Both the position numbers and the translations under genes were made by a program. This document shows positions 34,384-42,925 of a DNA stretch of 47,637 nucleotides, in pieces. Under the pieces are notes generated by a model. The model had not been told where the DNA came from, ran no database searches, and saw only the letters and a list, made by a program, of their open reading frames with translations. This stretch comes from Acidobacteriota bacterium. Its GTDB lineage: Bacteria; Acidobacteriota; Vicinamibacteria; Marinacidobacterales; SMYC01. Each line of letters starts with the position of its first letter. Positions within the stretch are counted from its first letter, which is position 1. Location of the stretch: NCBI GenBank assembly GCA_004356105.1, contig SMYC01000135.1, positions 1 through 47,637 of the forward strand. Direction: 5' to 3'.

Positions 34384-36771
34384 CTAGCGCGATTCGAAGA
34401 ACGAGAACCGTACACGGGCGCTCACGAGCCGGGGATGGCCGAAATGGGTCCCGCTGAACGGATTCGAGAAGTTATACGCGAAAGCTCGATCGGTCAGGTT
34501 GCGCACATCGAGCTGGAGATCGACAGCGACACGCCGGCCTTCGAAGAGTTCCACACCGAAGGAGACATCGAAGAGCGTCCTCGCCTTGACGCGGCCTCGG
34601 TCGAAGTCGACCAGTGCTGCGCCGCGGCGCTCCATGGCTTCTTCGAGTTCTTCATTGTCGATCTCGAGCGGCGTGCCGCTTTCGTGCCGGCCGTAAAATG
34701 CTGCCCAGAGACCGCTCGGGGCGTGCTGGAACGTCACGCCGAAAGCGCCGACATTGCGTTGGTCGTGGTCGGGGGTGAAGCGTGTTCCCGGGCCGATCTC
34801 GATGACCTCTTCTTCGAGGAAGAGTCCCCCGTTGATCGGCCCGACTTGATAAACGAGTGCGTTTCCGTAGCTCACGAAACCGGAAAATCCCTTCTGAAAC
34901 GGGAAGTCCACCCGCACGTTGACGCCCGACGCGGTGCCTTCAGCGACAGAGTTGGGAAAGATGATCGTTGTGCCGAAAAAGAGATTCGGGTCGGCGTAGT
35001 TTCGGACCGAGCGCCTCCAGTAAACGGCGTCGAGCGCAGCCCACTTGCCGAGAGCTCGGACGAAGCCGACCTCGAAGGCATGCTGCCTTTCGGGCGACAC
35101 TTGGGCGCCGCCGTCGCCCTCTTCGGTCACGAAGGGCGAGAGTGCACGCGCCTGCTCCGATGAGGAGAGCAGAAGGTTCTCCACTTGGGGCGGCATGAAG
35201 AGACGGTTGTAGGAGGCGCGTATCGTCATGGTCCATTGCGGTATGAAATAGACGGCCCCGATGCGTGGGCTGAGTGCGGAAGCGTTCACGAGAACTTCGG
35301 TGTGGTCGAACCGCAAACCGGCATTGATCGTCAACCGATCGAAGAGCGAGAACGTGTCCTGAAAGTAGAGCGAGAACTGATCGCGCGAGGCCTCGTCCTC
35401 GAACATGAACGGGTTGTTCTTATCGAATGCCAGTGCTTCCGCGCTAATGCCGGCATCTTTGGCGGCGTCTTCGTCGGTGATAAAAAACGAAAAGAGCTCG
35501 CGGGGCGTGACATGCTGATAGTCGATCCCCGCTTTGAGGACGTGTTTGGCGCCGACCGCATGGGTGACGTTTACAAGCACACCGTGACGCGTGTGCCGGC
35601 GATCCTGCTTCGCCGAAATCGGCGTGTCGCCTTCGCTGGGGAAAAGCTCGGCGACGAAAGCGTGGCGATACCATCCGATATCGGTCACGGTGTCGCTGGA
35701 CGCGCTGCGCTGCCAAATTACGGATTGGTGATTGTCGCGCAACTCCTGGCGCTGGCGCTGCCCCGCCAGTTCTTGCGTGAGAGAGTTGGTGACACGAAAG
35801 GCGCTTCCGTTGGCGGAGATGTCGGCGATGACGAGGTCTTTCGGCGTGGGCCGCCAGTCGAGGCGCGTCGCGAAGCGGAACGCATTGCCGCGATTGTTGA
35901 AGTTGCCAGGGTCGACGGGATCGAGATAACGCTTGCCGGACCCGCCATAGGAGAGAGCGAAGAAGGCGCCGACGCTATCGCTCAGAATTGGCAGCTCGCC
36001 GCCTCCGGTCGCGGCCACCTCGCCGCTTTGTAGCGATCCCGCTCGAAGCGCGGTCGTGCCGCTCCACGACTCCCCGAGTCCCGACTTGTGGACGACGTTG
36101 ATGACGCCGCCCGAGGCATTGCCGTATTCCACCGGAAGATGACCGTCGAGGATCTCGATGGTTTGAAACGCGTCGGGGTCGAGAGCGCTCGAGAAAAACG
36201 TATCGATGCGATCGCTGAGCGGGATACCGTCGCTGACATACAAGAAGCCGTCATCCACGCCGCGCGAATGCAGGAGACCGTTATCTTCCGTCGCCCATCC
36301 TGGCGCAGTCGCGACGAGCTCCTGCATGCCGCTTCCCGGGCGCGCCCCGGGCAGACGCTTCATGAACCCTTCGTCGAGCCTCGTCGTCGAGCCGATCTGA
36401 TCGGGCTCGAGGAGCGGGGCCGCCGCCCGCACCGTGAGCTCTTCACGCGGGCCGGCAATCTCGAGCACGACCTCGAGTGTCAGGGTTAGGTTCGAGCGCA
36501 CCGCGATCGTTGCCTCGAACGGTCGGAACCCATTCGCGTCGACCCGCACACCGTATTGGCCGAAAGGCAGGTTGGTGAGCTGAAACTGGCCGCGATCATT
36601 GGTCGTTGCGAAACGCTCGAAATTCGAGGTGGCGTCGTACAGAACGACCCGCGCCTCGGCTACAGCCGCCTGGGATGGATCTCGGACAGCGCCCACGAGG
36701 GTTCCGATCTGGATCTGTGCCGCATCGGCCGAGCCTATTGCCAGCACGATTAGCAGAATCCAGTGACGCAT
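34384..36771 (-). CDS. TonB-dependent outer-membrane receptor with CarboxypepD_reg-like domain
   Basis: A 795-residue outer-membrane receptor. The signal peptide MRHWILLIVLAIGSADA precedes a carboxypeptidase-regulatory-like Ig domain (GTLVGAVRDPSQAAVAEARVVLYD near 23-46, GQFQLTNLPFGQYGVRVDANGF near 58-79). A plug domain follows (DGFLYVSDGIPLSDRI, then IEILDGHLPVEYGNASGGVINVVHKSG near 216-242). The 22-stranded barrel takes up the rest, ending in RVRFSFFESR. An ATG seven codons upstream (36792) is an alternative start; the longer open frame has no signal-peptide logic. Such receptors import large or scarce ligands with TonB energy. The Ig-plus-barrel form is abundant in Acidobacteriota. The ligand is unknown and no SusD-like partner is adjacent. 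Confidence 0.9.
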   Translation of the reverse strand: MRHWILLIVLAIGSADAAQIQIGTLVGAVRDPSQAAVAEARVVLYDATSNFERFATTNDRGQFQLTNLPFGQYGVRVDANGFRPFEATIAVRSNLTLTLEVVLEIAGPREELTVRAAAPLLEPDQIGSTTRLDEGFMKRLPGARPGSGMQELVATAPGWATEDNGLLHSRGVDDGFLYVSDGIPLSDRIDTFFSSALDPDAFQTIEILDGHLPVEYGNASGGVINVVHKSGLGESWSGTTALRAGSLQSGEVAATGGGELPILSDSVGAFFALSYGGSGKRYLDPVDPGNFNNRGNAFRFATRLDWRPTPKDLVIADISANGSAFRVTNSLTQELAGQRQRQELRDNHQSVIWQRSASSDTVTDIGWYRHAFVAELFPSEGDTPISAKQDRRHTRHGVLVNVTHAVGAKHVLKAGIDYQHVTPRELFSFFITDEDAAKDAGISAEALAFDKNNPFMFEDEASRDQFSLYFQDTFSLFDRLTINAGLRFDHTEVLVNASALSPRIGAVYFIPQWTMTIRASYNRLFMPPQVENLLLSSSEQARALSPFVTEEGDGGAQVSPERQHAFEVGFVRALGKWAALDAVYWRRSVRNYADPNLFFGTTIIFPNSVAEGTASGVNVRVDFPFQKGFSGFVSYGNALVYQVGPINGGLFLEEEVIEIGPGTRFTPDHDQRNVGAFGVTFQHAPSGLWAAFYGRHESGTPLEIDNEELEEAMERRGAALVDFDRGRVKARTLFDVSFGVELFEGRRVAVDLQLDVRNLTDRAFAYNFSNPFSGTHFGHPRLVSARVRFSFFESR

Positions 36772-36996
36772 CTGGGGCCGAAACTCTAGCATGTTGGTGA
36801 CGTGGGCGTGACGCGTCGAGCTAGATGGATGAACGGCGGTCGACTTGTGCGCGGGCGTAGGTTCATCTCCTCGCCGTTCTATGTATCGAGAGCTGAGTTG
36901 GTGCGGTTGCCGAGCGAAGAGCCATTCATACACAAAAGCCCCAATTGCGAGCCGCGGGCGACCACGCTTCTGCTGGAGCGCGTCGGAGCGATCTTT

Positions 36997-38169
36997 TCAG
37001 ACCGTATCGAGCTCCTGTCCTGACCGTAGTCGTTCGAGGTAGGCAGCGTAGTGGAAGCTACGATCTCGCTTTCGTCCAGTAGTCTCGACGAGCACGCGAG
37101 CGTCGATCAGCGCTTTCACCGCCTTGGCCGCTGTGGGTTTAGTCGTTTGAAGAAGCGACACGACTCGGGCAACCGTTACGATAGGATGCTTTGGCAACTT
37201 CTCAAACAAACGAGCTGCCATGAGGCTACTCGACTGGCTCGCCAATACACGCTCTCGATCCGATCCGACGATCGCGAATAGCTCTCGAGCTCTCCCGATC
37301 GCTTCGTCGGCGATGACTGCTACTCCCTCGAGGAAATATCGAATCCAACTCTCCCAGTCGCCGTCCGTGCGCACGGCGCTGAGCCGTCGATAGTACTCAT
37401 CGCGGTGCCGCTTGAAGAAGACACTCAAATACAAGAGAGGCTGGGAGAGGAGCCCCCAATGCTCGAGAAGCAGTGCTATCAGAAGGCGTCCGATTCGGCC
37501 ATTGCCGTCGAGGTAAGGATGGATCGTCTCGAACTGAACATGCAGTAAACCGATACGAACGATGGCGGGTAAGTCGTCTTCCGCGTGCATATATTTTTCA
37601 AAGGCGCTCAATAGCTCGCCAAGGGCTTGAGGGGGCGGCGGAACAAAGGCCGCGTTGCTAGGACGAGTGCCCCCGATCCAGTTTTGGCTGCGCCGAGGTT
37701 GTCCAGGCTGCCGCTCCGCTCCCCTTACGCCACGCATGAGGTGCCGATGAGTCTCGTTGAGCAGACGCATCGACAACGGCAGTCCGTTCTCGCGCTTCAA
37801 CTCGGTACGAGCGTAAGCGAGCGCGTCGAGGTAATTGCAGACTTCAGACACGTCTGTATCGTGAGGAGGCTCGTTCGGATCCTGAGCCTCGAAATTCAAA
37901 AGATCCATCAAAGTTGCCTGCGTGCCTTCGATCTGCGAGCTGACGACAGCCTCTTTTCGCACGAAGCCATATACGAACCAATCGATCGACGGAACCAGTT
38001 GCCCGGCCAACTCCAGGCGGGCCAGGTGATGTTCCGCGCGTCCCAGAAGTTCCCTGATATGGTCGTCTATTGCGACCGCGGGCTCGACCGGAGGGAGTGG
38101 TAAAGGGATAAAGGCCGCCACTTCCTCACTGGCCGTGGCCGATCGCTCGTAACTTCCCGTGGTCCGCAT
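36997..38169 (-). CDS. Fic-domain protein (class II AMPylator type) with C-terminal winged helix
   Basis: A 390-residue protein. The inhibitory helix motif SSQIEG at 77-82 matches the class II (S/T)xxxE(G/N) form, placed N-terminal to the Fic core. The catalytic motif HPYLDGNGRIGR is at 217-228, with His217 and the second Arg intact. The C-terminal 60 residues (HPIVTVARVVSLLQTTKPTAAKAVKALIDARVLVETTG) look like a winged helix-turn-helix. Fic enzymes transfer AMP (or other nucleotide groups) to Ser, Thr or Tyr of targets. The ATG at 38169 is preferred because the upstream in-frame ATG (38205) lies inside the operator region. The operator upstream and the DNA-binding domain suggest self-repression. 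Cellular target unknown. Confidence 0.9.
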   Translation of the reverse strand: MRTTGSYERSATASEEVAAFIPLPLPPVEPAVAIDDHIRELLGRAEHHLARLELAGQLVPSIDWFVYGFVRKEAVVSSQIEGTQATLMDLLNFEAQDPNEPPHDTDVSEVCNYLDALAYARTELKRENGLPLSMRLLNETHRHLMRGVRGAERQPGQPRRSQNWIGGTRPSNAAFVPPPPQALGELLSAFEKYMHAEDDLPAIVRIGLLHVQFETIHPYLDGNGRIGRLLIALLLEHWGLLSQPLLYLSVFFKRHRDEYYRRLSAVRTDGDWESWIRYFLEGVAVIADEAIGRARELFAIVGSDRERVLASQSSSLMAARLFEKLPKHPIVTVARVVSLLQTTKPTAAKAVKALIDARVLVETTGRKRDRSFHYAAYLERLRSGQELDTV

Positions 38170-38177
38170 GACGATAC

Positions 38178-38230
38178 CTAGGAAAGTATTCTTTACTAAA
38201 TTCACATAAAAGTAAAGTATTCTTTCCTAA
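38178..38230 (-). promoter_or_regulatory. Twin-palindrome operator upstream of fic
   Basis: Two identical 12-base sites AAAGTATTCTTT (38183-38194 and 38214-38225), each an AAAG/CTTT inverted repeat. Their centres are 31 bp apart, about three helical turns. The flanks are mirror-symmetric: TAGG on the outer side and ACT on the inner side of both. The block is AT-rich in a GC-rich genome and starts 14 bases before the fic ATG, so a bound repressor would cover the promoter. The winged helix of the Fic protein itself is the obvious candidate. Confidence 0.7.
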
Positions 38231-38389
38231 TGGTCCTGAACAAGAAAGAATGCTTGACTAACCGTAAAGTCCTCAAACCATTGGAGAGTCCGCGGCCGAT
38301 GGTCGTCAGGACTAGGATTTTCCCCGAAAGCTCCGGGTGGACCGAGTTTTTTTCCTAGGTTGTCTTGCGTCGAGCACTCGAGAGACCCC

Positions 38390-39238
38390 TTACCCTTCGA
38401 TCGCCTCAACAAGGAATCGCGGCAACGCGAACGCAGCCTGGTGGATCTCGGGAGTGTAATAGCGCGTCGCGAGCTCCGCTTGTGTGTAGCGCTCCTTTAA
38501 CACGGCGAGCGATGTGGCGCGGTGCGACGGCTCGTCGCTCGCCCAGGCGAACGCCATGATGCCGCCCACGTAGGTGGGTACCGCTGCTCCGTAAAACGCG
38601 CAGTCCTCGAATAGCGGCTTGAGCCGCTTCGCCGTCGTCACGATTTCGTCGGTCTGCATGAAGGCACTCCCGTTCTGCGTGACAAGAATGCCTTTCTCGC
38701 GAAGACAACGATGGCATCCAGCGTAAAACGAGCGCGTGTACAGAGCTTCTCCCGGCCCAATGGGGTCCGTCGAGTCGGAGATGATCACGTCATAACGATC
38801 GAGCGTCTCGTTCACAAAATCCACACCGTCGGCGATGACTTGCTTCACGCGCTCGTCGCGGAACGCGCCGTCCGAGTGGCGCGGGAGGTATCGCTCGCAA
38901 ATGTCGATCACTTCGCGGTCGATCTCGACATGGGTGACCTCCGCGACGCTAGCGTGCTTCAACACCTCGCGCAACATCGCCCCATCGCCACCTCCGATGA
39001 CGAGCACCTGCCGAACGCCTCCGTGCGCCAAGATGGGGACGTGTGTCAACATCTCGTGATAGACGAACTCGTCTTTCTCCGTTGTCTGGATGACACCGTC
39101 GAGCGCCATGACCCGCCCGAAAGTAGCGCTGTCGAAGATGACGAGCTCCTGATGTTCCGTTTTCTTCTTGAACAGCACTTCTTTGACGGAGAAGACCTGA
39201 CTCCAGCCCTCGAACAAGTTTTCTTTGTGCTCGAGCAT
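38390..39238 (-). CDS. speE: Spermidine synthase (polyamine aminopropyltransferase)
   Basis: A 282-residue enzyme that transfers the aminopropyl group of decarboxylated SAM to putrescine. ELVIFDSATFGRVMALDGVIQTTEKDEFVYHEML (about 31-64) is the typical N-terminal beta domain and gate. VLVIGGGDGAMLREVLKH near 78-95 binds the nucleoside part. VTHVEIDREVID near 101-112, DRYDVIISDSTDPIGP near 147-162 (catalytic Asp) and the TQNGSAFM region follow. It starts 19 bases after the upstream asparaginase stop, so the two are probably co-transcribed. speA, speB and speD are not in the window. Confidence 0.95.
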   Translation of the reverse strand: MLEHKENLFEGWSQVFSVKEVLFKKKTEHQELVIFDSATFGRVMALDGVIQTTEKDEFVYHEMLTHVPILAHGGVRQVLVIGGGDGAMLREVLKHASVAEVTHVEIDREVIDICERYLPRHSDGAFRDERVKQVIADGVDFVNETLDRYDVIISDSTDPIGPGEALYTRSFYAGCHRCLREKGILVTQNGSAFMQTDEIVTTAKRLKPLFEDCAFYGAAVPTYVGGIMAFAWASDEPSHRATSLAVLKERYTQAELATRYYTPEIHQAAFALPRFLVEAIEG

Positions 39239-39257
39239 TTCAGCGAATTTTCAATCC

Positions 39258-40298
39258 TCAGTTTCCGACGGCCGTCTCGAGCTCGCCAGAAAGCTGCCGA
39301 TAATAGGAAGCGAGCTCGTCGAGGTCGGTCGTTGTTCCCATCGCCGCCACGAGTACGAGCCGCGCTTTCAACCCATCGAGATCTTCGCCGGAAAGAACGC
39401 CGATCCGCTTCGTCTCGCTTCCGAGCTCGACCCGTCCGCCGCCGGTGCGGCTAGTGAAAACGACGACGATCTCTTGCTTGCGCGCCTCACGTACGGCGTC
39501 GAGGACCTTGGACGGCACGTTGCCTCGTCCAAACACTTCGAGCACCACGCCGCGTTGGCCCGACCGCACCGCCGCCTTTACTTGGCTCCCATCGCTTCCA
39601 GCGAACAAACGGATGAGCGTCACCAACGGCTCGATCCGGTCGACCTCGAGCTCGAGGCGGCGCGCTGGCCGGTGGAAGAGATAGATCCGATTGCCATCCA
39701 CATGGCCTAGCGGGCCGACCCACGGTGACGCGAAAGCGTTCAAAGCGATGGAGTGCGTTTTCCGTACGTCGCGCGCTCCGTGGATCTCGTCGTTCATCGT
39801 GACGAGAACCCCCAGGCCTCGCATGCCTTCGGCGGCGGCAATACGGATGGCGTTCAGGAGGTTGCGGGGCCCGTCGGTATCGCTTCGACGCGGCGGCCGC
39901 TGGGCGGCGGCGAAGACGACAGGCTTTTCGGCGACGCCGAGAAGATCGAGGAGAAAAGCTGTCTCCTCGAGCGAGTCGGTTCCGTGAGTGATGACGATCC
40001 CCGAGAGCTCGGGGCGCTCGCGAAACAAAGCTCGGACGCGGCGAGCGAGGCGAAATTGGAGGTCGGGCGTCATGCGCGAGCTTCCAATCGTGGCGAAATC
40101 CTCAACGCTCAGGTCGGCCAAGCCGTCGAGGCCGGGAACGAGCTTCGAGATTTCACTCGCCGAAAGCGATCCAGAGCTTCCGCCGGAAATCGTGCCACCG
40201 GTGCCAAGAAGGTGCACGCGGGGAAGCTCTTGGGATCCCAAAGAGCCGGCCCATAGGAGCAGCCCGCACAAAATGCCATGAATCTTCCATGTGAACAC
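39258..40298 (-). CDS. Secreted L-asparaginase (type II family)
   Basis: An N-terminal-threonine-type (bacterial class) asparaginase/glutaminase-asparaginase family protein of 346 residues. A signal peptide (GILCGLLLWAGSLGSQE) is followed by LLGTGGTISGG with the nucleophile Thr, then ITHGTDSLEETAFLLDLL with the second Thr-Asp pair, and AAAQRPPRRSDTDGPRNLLNAI. These are the family signatures. The GTG at 40298 is chosen as the closest start that leaves a normal signal peptide; the frame remains open to 40388, so the start is uncertain. It would convert asparagine to aspartate and ammonia in the periplasm. Downstream speE is 19 bases away. Confidence 0.88.
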   Translation of the reverse strand: MFTWKIHGILCGLLLWAGSLGSQELPRVHLLGTGGTISGGSSGSLSASEISKLVPGLDGLADLSVEDFATIGSSRMTPDLQFRLARRVRALFRERPELSGIVITHGTDSLEETAFLLDLLGVAEKPVVFAAAQRPPRRSDTDGPRNLLNAIRIAAAEGMRGLGVLVTMNDEIHGARDVRKTHSIALNAFASPWVGPLGHVDGNRIYLFHRPARRLELEVDRIEPLVTLIRLFAGSDGSQVKAAVRSGQRGVVLEVFGRGNVPSKVLDAVREARKQEIVVVFTSRTGGGRVELGSETKRIGVLSGEDLDGLKARLVLVAAMGTTTDLDELASYYRQLSGELETAVGN

Positions 40299-40429
40299 GA
40301 TGGGTGTTTTACCACACGTAGGGGGAACTAGGACGGTTTGGATCACGGACAGAACGCGACGTACTCCCCACAATAATGAGATACCCAACTGTCTGTCCGT
40401 TCCGAGTCCGGAAACGCGCGGGGGAGCGA

Positions 40430-41032
40430 ATGAACACAGTATTGGACCTCATCGGAGAATTCGGGGTGCTGAATGACGCCAAGGGGGTTTGGGGCGCGAA
40501 GTTTCCGCCCGAAGCAGAACGGCGTTGGCAGGAGCTCAAAAACTTTTACGATCTATTGATGTCGAAAAGCGGTGTCGGACCGCGCCCGGTCACGCGTCGC
40601 TTCACGGCTCAGGAGGTCGAGGAGAAAGTGACCGCGCGGGAGCGGTTGCGCGTGCCGCTCGAGCACGACCTGATTTTTCGAGCTGACTCGGAATTTCACG
40701 CGGCGATGGGAGTGAACCTCAGCCGCGGCGGCGTTTTCTTGACTTCGTCCGTTATTCTTCCAGTCCATACGAAAGTGAGCGTGTACCTATCGAGCCCGGA
40801 TGTCTCACACGAAGCGCTGCTCGAGGCAGAGGCGGAAGTCGCGTGGACGACGAGCGACACCGGAGAAGATACATCGAGGGAAGGTATGGGTCTCAGCTTC
40901 CGAGGCGACATGGGCACGATCATCAAACACCTCGACGCGCTAGTCATCAACTCACTCGTGCGTCGCCTGTCGGGGCTCGACACGAATAGTCTCGCGCCAG
41001 AATTCCTGATGAAAGAGGCTTTGGAGCTCTAG
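40430..41032 (+). CDS. PilZ-domain protein, probable c-di-GMP effector
   Basis: A 200-residue cytoplasmic protein. The ATG at 40430 is preceded by GGGGGAG 4 bases upstream; the longer open frame starting at 40376 lacks a ribosome site. The N-terminal 65 residues are of unknown fold. The PilZ domain (about 70-165) has RERLRV (RxxxR) and NLSRGGVFL (NxSxxG), the two c-di-GMP-binding motifs, followed by LPVHTKVSVYLSSPD and GMGLSFRG. It likely changes conformation on binding c-di-GMP and acts on motility, secretion or envelope functions; the output partner is not visible. Its stop converges on the glycosyltransferase-like gene, 8 bases away. Confidence 0.88.
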   Translation: MNTVLDLIGEFGVLNDAKGVWGAKFPPEAERRWQELKNFYDLLMSKSGVGPRPVTRRFTAQEVEEKVTARERLRVPLEHDLIFRADSEFHAAMGVNLSRGGVFLTSSVILPVHTKVSVYLSSPDVSHEALLEAEAEVAWTTSDTGEDTSREGMGLSFRGDMGTIIKHLDALVINSLVRRLSGLDTNSLAPEFLMKEALEL

Positions 41033-41040
41033 TCCCCTAA

Positions 41041-42882
41041 TCAGAGCCCCGGATAGGGCTTGGGCTCGATGTGCACGAAGGCGCCGAGATAGCGCCAATC
41101 TTTCTGAGCGCGGCCCTGAAGGAGCGGCACCGCGCCGGTCTCGGTCTCGATCGTCACGAGATAGCAGTAGCTGCGGTGGCCAAAATCCTCGTAAGGAAAC
41201 GGCTTGCCCGCGGGCAGCTCGATAATCTCTTTGTCGCCGGGGGCGATGTCCCGCGCTTCACACCCTCCGGGCACGCAGACCCGAACGTGATTGGGTTTTC
41301 CCGCCACGTTCGTGACGCGCACGACGATCTGCGTGAGCTCGACATTCGTTCGCACGACCATCTCCGCCGTCGAGCCGCCGCGCACGTGAAAACCTAGACC
41401 GCCCGGGCTTCGCCGCTCGCGGCCCCAACTATTGTTGTCCAGAAAATAGCCGAGATAGCCCTCGTCGAATTTCTGGCGAAACTTTCTCGGGTCGCTGTTC
41501 GTTGGTAAGTCGTTGATGAGCGACAGCTCGGGAGGCAGCCACTTGAACGCCCCCGTCGTCGCGTGCTCGCCGGGACGCCGGCCGGCTTCGAAGGGCCCCG
41601 CGAGGATGGACGTTACGAAGAGCGAAGCCGCGGCCCAGGACGCGAAAAGAGGCAGTAGCGGCCTCGATATGGCTCCGAGCAAAAAGAAATAGAGCGGGAA
41701 GAGATTCATGAAGTAGCGATTGCCGAGCGTCCCTGAACCTCCAAAGTAGTTCGTGGGGCTCCAGGTCACGAGCAAGAGGCCGCCAAAGGTCGCGACGCCA
41801 AAAACGAGCCACTGGTCGAGCGCCTTGTTGCGGGACAGCAAGAACATGATGAGAGCGGCGGCTGCGGGGAAAAAATAGATGGCCATCCCCGAAAAGCGCC
41901 CGATGTGAAACAAATAGATGTCGTGAAGAACGATGTCCCACGGCTGATGCGTGTAGATGACGTCGGTCCTCTTGGAGAGGCCGGTGTTCTCGAAAGTGAG
42001 GTCCGATCGCTGATAAGGGTAAGTGCCGCTGAAGGTCTTGCGCTCGCCCCCTTGATAGTTCATGTCACCGGCTGTGAATAAGGTGGCGAGAAAGAGGCCG
42101 CCGAGAAACAAAGAGAAGACGGCGCCGACTCGAATCGTACGCATCCACTGCCGGCGCCACATGAGAAGCACAAGAAAGGGCACGATCAAGAAAATGTTGT
42201 TGGGTTTGGAATAGGTGACCGTGCCCCAAATCGCCGCGGCGATGAGGTCCGACGTCAATCCGCTGAGAGGCCACGGCGGATCTTCGGCGCGTTCTTTGTA
42301 GAGCCAGAAGAACGCTCCGAGAAAAACGAGGCACAAGTTGAAGAGCTCCGGTGTGAGCCAGACGAAGTAAGCCGGCGCCACCGAGGCGAAGAAGAACGTC
42401 AACGTGAAGGCGAGCGCTACCCCGTTCGCATTCTTCGCCGCGAGGAAGAAGTAGCCGGCTGTCAACACCGCGGTTAATAAGAGCGCGTGGAGCAACAGCA
42501 TTCCATTTGTCCCAAAGAGACGAACGAAAGGCGCGGCCGCGAGTGAATAGATGAACGCCTTCGCGAAATAGAGGTCTTGAGTGAGAGGTCCAACGCTTAC
42601 CAGAAAGGGAATCTGGGTCGTGAGCGTCAGGTCGAGCTCGCGTCCCTTCTTCAAGAAGATGCCCGACGGCCCGTTTCGGAATTCCTGGAACACGCGCTCC
42701 ACATCGGCGCGCTCGAAGCGAAGATCCCCATCGAAGGCGAGGCTGTGCGCCATCGTGTAATACGTAGCCGCATCGCTCCAGAAGGCGCCAGCCCTACGCG
42801 GGTAATCCACCGTCAGCGCGAAACCGACGAGGAGGGTCCCGATGGCCGCGATCACGAGAAGTGGCCCTCGATGCGTGCTCAT
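41041..42882 (-). CDS. Polytopic membrane protein, glycosyltransferase (GT-C)-like
   Basis: A 613-residue protein with about 11 hydrophobic helices over residues 8-470 and a C-terminal periplasmic-type beta-rich domain (about 500-613). An early loop after TM1 contains FWSDAATYYTMAHSLAFDGDLRFERAD (about 35-61), with the acidic residues expected for a GT-C glycosyltransferase active-site loop. Other features are YFVWLTPELFNLCLVFLGAFFWLYKE and SPTNYFGGSGTLGNRYFMNLFPLY, the last resembling membrane mannosyltransferase-type proteins. The ATG at 42882 starts a clean signal-anchor; the 119 upstream codons look non-coding. The substrate is unknown. I place it as a GT39/GT83-like or related family with modest confidence. 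Confidence 0.65.
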   Translation of the reverse strand: MSTHRGPLLVIAAIGTLLVGFALTVDYPRRAGAFWSDAATYYTMAHSLAFDGDLRFERADVERVFQEFRNGPSGIFLKKGRELDLTLTTQIPFLVSVGPLTQDLYFAKAFIYSLAAAPFVRLFGTNGMLLLHALLLTAVLTAGYFFLAAKNANGVALAFTLTFFFASVAPAYFVWLTPELFNLCLVFLGAFFWLYKERAEDPPWPLSGLTSDLIAAAIWGTVTYSKPNNIFLIVPFLVLLMWRRQWMRTIRVGAVFSLFLGGLFLATLFTAGDMNYQGGERKTFSGTYPYQRSDLTFENTGLSKRTDVIYTHQPWDIVLHDIYLFHIGRFSGMAIYFFPAAAALIMFLLSRNKALDQWLVFGVATFGGLLLVTWSPTNYFGGSGTLGNRYFMNLFPLYFFLLGAISRPLLPLFASWAAASLFVTSILAGPFEAGRRPGEHATTGAFKWLPPELSLINDLPTNSDPRKFRQKFDEGYLGYFLDNNSWGRERRSPGGLGFHVRGGSTAEMVVRTNVELTQIVVRVTNVAGKPNHVRVCVPGGCEARDIAPGDKEIIELPAGKPFPYEDFGHRSYCYLVTIETETGAVPLLQGRAQKDWRYLGAFVHIEPKPYPGL

Positions 42883-42925
42883 GGGAGCAATATTAGTGCA
42901 AAAAGACAGATGTTCCCGAACGCCG

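Noticed and set aside
38330..38370. T-run after a GC hairpin on the plus strand as a terminator
   Set aside because: No plus-strand gene ends upstream of it, and on the minus strand the run is adenine, so termination of speE is not supported.
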